A DNA stretch of 52,348 bases from a virus: positions 1 to 52,348 of IMG/VR virus record IMGVR_UViG_3300044715_001249. One strand, given 5' to 3'. Under the pieces are notes generated by a model, which saw only the letters and a program-made list of their open reading frames with translations, searched no databases and was not told where the DNA came from. The position numbers were made by a program, and so were the translations under genes. Positions within the stretch are counted from its first letter, which is position 1. The number at the start of each line of letters is the position of its first letter. Below, in pieces: positions 48,396 through 52,348 of the stretch.

Positions 48396-48871
48396 AGACA
48401 TCCTCGTGTGAAGCGCGCTGCGCTCTCGTGCACGGCCTCGATCTGGTCGGCGTCGAACGTGGCATTCGGATCGCGCCCGAGCCGGCTCCCGTGCATGATG
48501 TTGGCGGGGTCGTCGTCGTGTTCGAGCAGAAACACGTGCCCGATCTCGTGCGCGATCGTTAGCGGGCGGACCTCGACGCGCGCGGCCTTGCGACACCAGC
48601 CCCGGCCCTCGGTCTTGCCCGAGATCCCCTCGCCCGCGTCGTCGACGAGGCGCAGCCGCACCACGCCCCAGCGCTCGGTGGTCTCGGTGCGGTAGCAGTC
48701 GAGGTCGAGCGCGGCACACGCCTCGAGCACGGCCTCGGGCAACAGCGGGCCCCAGGCATCGTGCTCGACCTCGGCCGGGGTCTCGCGCTCGTCAGCGACG
48801 TGCACCGCGATCGGCCGGGGCGCGCCGCAGCCCCCGAGCAGGGCCGCGGCGAGGGCGATGCGAGCGGTCAC
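48392..48871 (-). CDS. Lipoprotein with metzincin-like zinc site
   Basis: 159 residues from GTG 48871 (GTGA overlap). MTARIALAAALLGGC is a short signal with lipobox LGGC (Cys15). HEIGHVFLLEH (108-118) followed by DDDPANIMHG gives HExxHxxxxxH plus a Met-turn (M126), the arrangement of metzincin proteases such as matrixins, though the family Gly in the motif is Leu. Predicted to be exported and lipid-anchored in the periplasm or outer membrane. Possible target: host surface or competing phage proteins. Unusual cargo for a phage. Confidence 0.75.
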   Translation of the reverse strand: MTARIALAAALLGGCGAPRPIAVHVADERETPAEVEHDAWGPLLPEAVLEACAALDLDCYRTETTERWGVVRLRLVDDAGEGISGKTEGRGWCRKAARVEVRPLTIAHEIGHVFLLEHDDDPANIMHGSRLGRDPNATFDADQIEAVHESAARFTRGCL

Positions 48872-49047
48872 CGCCCACCGTATCGGGCGATGTGCCGCGC
48901 GCGGTCGATGCTCTTGCCGAGGTAGCGATCGGGCTCGCAACCCATGGCGCCCGTCACGACGCCGTCGCGCGTGATGAGAAAGATCTGCCCGCCCGAGAGC
49001 TTGTCGCGAAGGGTCAGGCGCGTCGCGGTCGTCTTGATCGTTTCCAT
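48868..49047 (-). CDS. Accessory protein with Thr-rich leader
   Basis: 59 residues. Start set at ATG 49047, six bases after TAGGAT as in sister genes; ATG 49053 abuts the -10. METIKTTATRLTL, then a beta hairpin (GGQIFLITRDGVVTGAMG) and DRYLGKSIDRARHIARYG. Stop overlaps the lipoprotein GTG, so both form one operon. Confidence 0.6.
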   Translation of the reverse strand: METIKTTATRLTLRDKLSGGQIFLITRDGVVTGAMGCEPDRYLGKSIDRARHIARYGGR

Positions 49048-49053
49048 GTCCAT

Positions 49054-49081
49054 ATCCTAGCTTATGCCGCGGACATTACAA
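49054..49081 (-). promoter_or_regulatory. Operator-type promoter TTGTAA-16-TAGGAT
   Basis: Minus strand: TTGTAA (49081-49076, overlapping the stop of the upstream gene), spacer TGTCCGCGGCATAAGC, TAGGAT. Drives the gene at 49047 and the lipoprotein. Confidence 0.75.
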
Positions 49082-49444
49082 GGCCCAGATCAAGAACCCG
49101 ATCGCGAGCAAAGTCACGAACGCGGCCTCAGCCACGCGCTCGATCCTGCGGCACACGCGCTCGTGCTCGGCCTCGCGCTCGCGCGCGGTCCGATCGGCCA
49201 GGTCGCGGATCTCGCGCATGGTCCGGTCCGAGAGTGCGGTCATGCGCGCGAACGCGGCGGCGAGCGGCCGCGACGCGCGCACGGGCCGGGCTGTGGCAAC
49301 CGGCGCGCCGGCCTTGAGCCACGCGTCGATCTCGGCCTCGAGCTCGCGCTCGCGCGGGATCGGTGTGACCTCGGTCAACTCGGCGTGGGGGCGGGACCCG
49401 ACCGTGATGGCGCGGCGGGCGGTGACGGTCTCGGTGGCGGGCAT
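49076..49444 (-). CDS. Tail-anchored coiled-coil protein
   Basis: 122 residues from ATG 49444, six bases after TAGTAT. MPATETVTARRAITV leader, then helical sequence with ELEAEIDAWLKAG and DRTAREREAEHERVCRRIERVAEA and a single C-terminal membrane span (AAFVTLLAIGFLIWAL). Tail-anchored topology with the N-terminus in the cytoplasm. Candidate membrane-acting exclusion or lysis-accessory protein; unknown. Confidence 0.6.
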   Translation of the reverse strand: MPATETVTARRAITVGSRPHAELTEVTPIPRERELEAEIDAWLKAGAPVATARPVRASRPLAAAFARMTALSDRTMREIRDLADRTAREREAEHERVCRRIERVAEAAFVTLLAIGFLIWAL

Positions 49445-49620
49445 GTCCTTATACTACCGATCTCGTGTCCGATCCGGTAGTCGTGTTCGCACCGGAGCGA
49501 GAACGTCATCCGTCCGCGCCGGCCGTCGTCGATGCCGAGCTCGATGGCGCCGGCGACCTCCTCGAGGACGCCGTCGATCGCGTCGGCCAGCTGGGCCGCG
49601 AAAGCGTCGAGGCCGGTCAC
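49375..49620 (-). CDS. Possible small protein overlapping the next gene
   Basis: 81 residues from GTG 49620 (GTGA overlap). The first half is plausible (TGLDAFAAQLADAIDGVLEEVAGAIELG) and the Pro-rich second half overlaps the promoter and first 70 bases of 49444. It could be real with a dispensable tail. Confidence 0.4.
   Translation of the reverse strand: MTGLDAFAAQLADAIDGVLEEVAGAIELGIDDGRRGRMTFSLRCEHDYRIGHEIGSIRTCPPPRPSPPAAPSRSGPAPTPS
49451..49479 (-). promoter_or_regulatory. Promoter variant with TAGTAT -10
   Basis: Minus strand TAGTAT (49456-49451), AAGGAC, ATG, as in the operator family, but the -35 (TACCGG) is poor and TGTCCGCGG is missing; a GGACAC word lies in the spacer. Confidence 0.5.
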
Positions 49621-49790
49621 GGCTTCACCTCGTTGTGAGTGGGGAGCGTCGCCTCGTCCACACCGGACGGAACGCGGACCTTGAGCACGCGACCGCACCG
49701 CGAGCAGCGGGTGCGGCCCGCAAGGGCTTCGCCAACGGACAGCATCACGCGCGCGCCGCTGTTCCAACACTTGTTCTTGTTCTTGGTCAT
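49617..49790 (-). CDS. Small zinc-ribbon protein (57 aa)
   Basis: 57 residues from ATG 49790. MTKNKNKCWNSG begins it, then RTRCSRCGRVLKVRVP gives a CxxC after an isolated Cys8, and an acidic tail. Stop overlaps the next GTG. Likely a zinc-ribbon accessory. Confidence 0.55.
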   Translation of the reverse strand: MTKNKNKCWNSGARVMLSVGEALAGRTRCSRCGRVLKVRVPSGVDEATLPTHNEVKP

Positions 49791-49850
49791 GGTCGTGGCT
49801 CCGGTGGTGGTGGGCTCAGAAGGTGCGCGGGGGCGGGGCCCCGGCCGGGC

Positions 49851-50057
49851 TCAGGCCGCGCAGCTCGGCCAGGGCGAGTGCTCGCACTCGCGGCAGACCG
49901 CGACACCGGCGACGAAGTGCCACGTGCGGGTGCTCGTGTAGTCGCACCGGCCGTGGTAGGCGAAGCCGGTCAGGGAGTAGATCGGGGCGCCATCCCACCG
50001 GGTCTCGGTCTCGTTCGTAGGGCAGGTCGCGGCGGCGGGTGCGGCGGTCGTTTCCAT
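49851..50057 (-). CDS. Accessory Cys-containing small protein
   Basis: 68 residues from ATG 50057, six bases after TAGGAT. METTAAPAAATCPTNETET is the Thr-rich leader; the rest contains C12, C38, C55, C58 (CRECEH) and C66, consistent with a zinc ribbon. Unknown function. Member of the operator regulon. Confidence 0.6.
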   Translation of the reverse strand: METTAAPAAATCPTNETETRWDGAPIYSLTGFAYHGRCDYTSTRTWHFVAGVAVCRECEHSPWPSCAA

Positions 50058-50063
50058 GTCCTT

Positions 50064-50092
50064 ATCCTAGCTCAAGCCGCGGACATCGTCAA
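50064..50092 (-). promoter_or_regulatory. Operator-type promoter TTGACG-17-TAGGAT
   Basis: Minus strand: CGATTTCTTC, TTGACG, spacer ATGTCCGCGGCTTGAGC, TAGGAT, AAGGAC, ATG 50057. Best -35 of the family. It overlaps the last codons of the HTH gene upstream. Confidence 0.8.
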
Positions 50093-50577
50093 GAAGAAAT
50101 CGGCACGTCCTCAACGTTTTCCGTGGCGAGCTCGATCGCGCGCAGGACCTCGGCCGCGGCCTCGACCGGGTCGGGGGCATCGGCGGCCGGGTCGTGCCTC
50201 GAGCGGCGCTCGCGCGCGAGCTCGACGATCTTGCCCGCGGCCGCGATCCGGTCCGCGCCTCGGCCGACCTGTGACTCCGCCACCCACACGCGCAGGGCAT
50301 AGGCCTCCAGCTCGTCCGGGGTCGCGTCCTCGGCCGGGGGCTCGAGGTGGCTCACGGCCTCGACGACCGCGGCCTTGGCCGCTTGCTTGGCGGTCGGGGC
50401 CGCTGGACAGCTCAAGGGCCATTTGGGCCCGTACACGGCCCGCTCCCGCTGAATCTGCCTTCGGACGGTCCGCCGATCGACCCCGAACTTGGTCGCGATC
50501 ACGTGCTGCGGGGTGTCGTTGAGCAGCAGCAGCCGCAGGGCTTCGGAATCGATGACGGGGGCTGTCGGGTCGGCCAC
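50089..50577 (-). CDS. HTH protein; small terminase candidate
   Basis: 162 residues from GTG 50577. LLLNDTPQHVIATKFGVDRRTVRRQIQRE (about 16-45) is a clear helix-turn-helix. The rest is helical (EAYALRVWVAESQVGRGADRIAAAGKIVELARERR). Small terminases share this shape, and no other TerS is evident, but it lies far from TerL in the linear map. A regulator of the accessory cluster is the alternative. Confidence 0.55.
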   Translation of the reverse strand: MADPTAPVIDSEALRLLLLNDTPQHVIATKFGVDRRTVRRQIQRERAVYGPKWPLSCPAAPTAKQAAKAAVVEAVSHLEPPAEDATPDELEAYALRVWVAESQVGRGADRIAAAGKIVELARERRSRHDPAADAPDPVEAAAEVLRAIELATENVEDVPISS

Positions 50578-50586
50578 GGCTCGTCA

Positions 50587-50595
50587 AGTGTAGCA
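50587..50595 (-). promoter_or_regulatory. Extended -10 promoter for the HTH gene
   Basis: Minus strand TGCTACACT, nine bases before GTG 50577. No -35 visible. Recurring TGCTAnnnT class. Confidence 0.5.
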
Positions 50596-50788
50596 CGCGA
50601 CGAAGCTTGGCGCGGCTCGCGCTGGACTCGGTCGCGGCGTGCAGCGGGACCCTACTTTTTATGGACAAGATCTGAACTGACGACGACGTCTACGAGAAAA
50701 TCCCCTAGATCCTAGTAGTCTACATTACACGATCTCGCCGCCTTCCGACTACAGCACAGCGAACGATCCAGATCATCGCCAAAAAAAG

Positions 50789-50797
50789 TGCTACGGT
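50789..50797 (+). promoter_or_regulatory. Extended -10 promoter TGCTACGGT
   Basis: Plus strand, preceded by seven A residues and followed by seven bases and ATG 50805. Leaderless-type spacing. Confidence 0.5.
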
Positions 50798-50804
50798 CGA
50801 AATC

Positions 50805-51320
50805 ATGCTGTACCAGTTCCCGATCCTGCAAACCGACTACAAGACCGCTAAAACCGTGGCCAGCGGCAAGTTCTCGCTAACGAGCGTGTATCACGCGGCT
50901 TTCAAGATCGGTCGATCAATCTGGGATATTACTCGCCCCGATTTATGCGGCGAAAAGCCCTCGCCAGCGTCGCCCGGGCAACTCGCGAGCTTGCCGTGGG
51001 ATGCGCGCGAGTGGCCCGAGGATCGCGCGTGGTCAGCGAGCGCGTGTGCGCGATGGTGCGTCCATGTAGGCCTGCCGCTCGTGGCGCGGCACATGCCCCC
51101 GCCCCCGCCGAAGCCGCTGCCCCCGCCCGTGAGCGGCGTCCACCTGCTCCTGGATCGCCCCGACCCGAGGATCACCTACCCGCACGCCTACGTCGACAAG
51201 CCGCGCGGCGAGGCCAAGCTCGTGGCGTATGCCGCGTCTCACGGGTACGGGATCGACTGGGCGGCGGAGTCGCCCCGGATCGTGTCGCTCGTGTCCGCGC
51301 CGGTGTTCCCGCTCGAGTGA
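50805..51320 (+). CDS. Hypothetical protein with AT-richer 5' end
   Basis: 171 residues. The first 45 (MLYQFPILQTDYKTAKTVASG ... IWDITRPDLCG) use many more A/T-ending codons than the rest; the middle has a Pro run (MPPPPPKPLPPP) and the C-terminus is alpha/beta (KLVAYAASHGYGIDWAAESPRIVSLV). May be a fusion of imported and resident sequence. No family recognised. Confidence 0.6.
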   Translation: MLYQFPILQTDYKTAKTVASGKFSLTSVYHAAFKIGRSIWDITRPDLCGEKPSPASPGQLASLPWDAREWPEDRAWSASACARWCVHVGLPLVARHMPPPPPKPLPPPVSGVHLLLDRPDPRITYPHAYVDKPRGEAKLVAYAASHGYGIDWAAESPRIVSLVSAPVFPLE

Positions 51321-51323
51321 CGT

Positions 51324-51372
51324 CGATTTTTCTTGTCCGAGCCCTTGTCATGTCCGCGGACGCTGCTAGGAT
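51324..51372 (+). promoter_or_regulatory. Operator-type promoter TTGTCA-16-TAGGAT
   Basis: CGATTTTTCTTGTCC upstream, TTGTCA (51345-51350), TGTCCGCGGACGCTGC, TAGGAT (51367-51372). Contains the perfect palindrome GTCCGCGGAC. Unlike its sisters, no usable gene starts six bases later; a leader of about 50 nt follows. Confidence 0.75.
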
Positions 51373-51380
51373 AGAGACGT

Positions 51381-51412
51381 GGGCGGGAGAGCAGCGCATC
51401 GCTGCACCGCCC
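51381..51412 (+). promoter_or_regulatory. Structured 5' leader hairpin
   Basis: GGGCGG-gaga-GCAGCG-cat-CGCTGC-a-CCGCCC: two perfect 6-bp stems stacked with an internal loop. GGAG follows at once, ten bases before ATG 51428. Could control translation or stabilise the mRNA. Confidence 0.6.
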
Positions 51413-51427
51413 CGGAGAAACGACACG

Positions 51428-51709
51428 ATGACCACCGAGACCATTACCGCCACCATCACCGACCGCGACACCGCGACCACCATCGGCCTGGCCGGATCGG
51501 TCGACGCCGACATCGCTCTTGATGGTACGCACATCGGTCGCGTGACGCTCGCACGCGACGACCACGGCACGCTCGGCATCTGGGGTGACACGATCGACAA
51601 CTGGGCGGATACGAACCTCTGTCAGCGGCTGGTCGCGCTCGGAAAGAACGAGCGCCGCGAGATGATCGGCGAGATCGAGGACGCCGTGCGACTCGCCGCG
51701 AGACGCTGA
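51428..51709 (+). CDS. Accessory protein with Thr-rich leader
   Basis: 93 residues. MTTETITATITDRDTATTI is the cluster-type N-terminus. A beta-rich middle (DADIALDGTHIGRVTLARDDHGTLGIWGD) precedes a helical end. Only regulon member with a 5' leader and a conventional ribosome site (GGAG). Unknown function. Confidence 0.65.
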   Translation: MTTETITATITDRDTATTIGLAGSVDADIALDGTHIGRVTLARDDHGTLGIWGDTIDNWADTNLCQRLVALGKNERREMIGEIEDAVRLAARR

Positions 51710-51720
51710 CCACCCCACCG

Positions 51721-51773
51721 CCCGAGCCTGCCCGTAACGCACCCCTTCGCCGGGGCGAGCGTGCGGGCTCGGG
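51721..51773 (+). terminator. Long GC hairpin after 51709
   Basis: CCCGAGCC (51721-51728) pairs with GGCTCGGG (51766-51773); inner ACGC/GCGT and CCCC/GGGG stems extend it. No U-run follows, so either a high-GC type terminator or a processing structure. Remaining bases to 51855 show no further feature. Confidence 0.5.
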
Positions 51774-51855
51774 GCGTGTGAGCACCCCACCTCTACCCGC
51801 CCCCATCATCCTGACCCGAGGCTCGCACGAGAGCCCCACCGAAGGCCTGTGCGCC

Positions 51856-52348
51856 ATGGAGCTGACCGCGTACCTCGCGGGCGAGCGCCACAGCGATCAC
51901 CCGGCCTGCGCGTGTCCAGTACTCGCCGCGTTCGTTCGGCGCGTCAACGACGCGAGCGCCTGGCCGAGCGACGCGGCACGTACCGCAGCGCTCGAGCCCG
52001 TCTCGCGCGCGCTGATCGGCAGCGCAGACCCCGCAAAGCGACAGAGCCGAGCACTCGCCCTGACTGACTGGGGGCTCCGAGTGTGTCGGCTCGCGCAGGC
52101 TCGCGCGCGCGGCTGGGCCAAGATCGCGGCAGCGATCGACGAGCTCGCCCCGATCGTGGATCGAAAATCGGCCTTGGCTGCGCGTGATGCGCTGCTTGAC
52201 GCTCGCGCCGACGCCGCCTACGCCGCCGACGCCGCCGCCCGCGCCGGCGACGCCGCCGCCTACGCCGCCGCCTACGCCGCTTACGCCGCCGCCGACGCCG
52301 CCCGCGCCGCCGACGCCGCCGACGCCGCCGACGCCGCCGCCCGCGCCG
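51856..52348 (+). CDS. Ala/Asp-repeat protein, N-terminal part (continues at 2-301)
   Basis: ATG 51856 opens a frame that runs off the end; at the 50-bp overlap it continues in frame to 301. The first 115 residues are a normal helical domain (MELTAYLAGERHSDHPACACPVLAAF ... WGLRVCRLAQARARGWAKIAAAIDELAP), followed by the DAAYAADAAARAG repeat region. AAGG lies upstream. Function unknown; long Ala-rich helices may form coiled rods. Confidence 0.7.
   Translation, partial: MELTAYLAGERHSDHPACACPVLAAFVRRVNDASAWPSDAARTAALEPVSRALIGSADPAKRQSRALALTDWGLRVCRLAQARARGWAKIAAAIDELAPIVDRKSALAARDALLDARADAAYAADAAARAGDAAAYAAAYAAYAAADAARAADAADAADAAARA
52299..52348. repeat. Direct terminal repeat, right copy
   Basis: Identical to 1-50; see the left copy. 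Confidence 0.85.

Larger units (their letters stand above)
50578..50804. other. AT-rich divergent intergenic region
   Basis: 227 bp, visibly richer in A/T than the rest (ACTTTTTATGG, AAAAAAAGTG, CCTAGATCCTAGTAG). It separates minus-strand and plus-strand genes and carries outward -10 elements at both ends. A good candidate for a control region or replication origin. I see no clear iterons. Confidence 0.55.

Noticed and set aside
51379-51519. Leaderless GTG start six bases after the -10 at 51367
   Set aside because: That frame gives a His/Arg-rich peptide typical of a shadow frame; ATG 51428 with GGAG and the shared Thr-rich leader is better.
1-52348. Integrase or lysogeny module
   Set aside because: No tyrosine or serine recombinase, transposase or recognisable CI-type repressor pair was found; small HTH proteins alone are not evidence.

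Overview
This window is a high-GC tailed-phage genome that looks complete. The first 50 bases (1-50) are repeated exactly as the last 50 (52299-52348). Joining the ends at that overlap gives a 52,298 bp circle and restores one unbroken reading frame across the junction (51856 -> 52298/1 -> 301). The structural genes describe a contractile-tailed phage (myovirus type): DUF3383-type sheath, DUF3277-type tube, tail chaperones with a frameshift site, a short tape measure, Gp138-type spike, gp25-like wedge, gpJ-like baseplate, DUF2612-like protein, TerL, DUF1073-like portal, MuF-like protein, DUF2213 protease with internal scaffold, cement protein and DUF2184 capsid. I see no integrase, and a repressor gene could not be assigned. 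The host is probably a high-GC Gram-negative bacterium. Two phage-encoded lipoproteins, one with a Ser/Thr-rich linker and a Cys-rich domain, would fit Myxococcota-like hosts, but that is inference.

Layout. 0.3-18.1 kb is an early/replication block, mostly plus strand, with start and stop codons commonly overlapping by 1-4 bp. It holds a Cas4/RecB-like nuclease, SF2 helicase, a tRNA-like element, family A DNA polymerase, calcineurin-like phosphoesterase, HD phosphohydrolase, MazG-like and DUF5664-like proteins, a zinc protease-like protein, an N6/N4 methyltransferase, VRR-NUC nuclease, two C5-methyltransferase-like proteins and three tiny membrane proteins. A primase-helicase (1.2-3.4 kb) and a TIM-barrel lysis candidate (16.7-17.4 kb) lie on the minus strand. 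18.1-44.0 kb is the minus-strand structural block, read from high to low coordinate: zinc ribbons, protease/scaffold, cement, capsid, connectors, neck, sheath, tube, chaperones, tape measure, baseplate, fibres, TerL, portal, MuF. Two plus-strand genes (18.95 and 44.1 kb) interrupt it. 44.3-46.9 kb carries a second fibre/adhesin locus. 46.9-50.6 kb is a minus-strand cluster of small accessory genes, and 50.8-52.3 kb plus 1-0.3 kb holds plus-strand accessory genes.

Regulation. The most unusual signal is a family of near-identical promoters: an AT-rich CGATT..TTC tract, -35 TTGnCn, a 16-17 bp spacer holding TGTCCGCGG, -10 TAGnnT, then usually six bases and the start codon. They drive small, mostly unrelated genes at 18.95, 47.3, 47.9, 49.0, 50.06 and 51.4 kb, with variants at 9.96 and 49.4 kb. 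Several of these proteins share a Thr/Glu/Ala-rich N-terminus. A second class, extended -10 TGCTAnnnT a few bases before the start codon, sits before structural, lysis and replication genes. Together they suggest a phage dominated by leaderless or near-leaderless transcripts, with an accessory regulon under one unknown DNA-binding protein. Other points of interest are a lipoprotein with a metzincin-like zinc site, a Cys-rich lipoprotein inside the head-tail module, a portal with a C-terminal HTH, and duplicated glycine-rich fibre tips.
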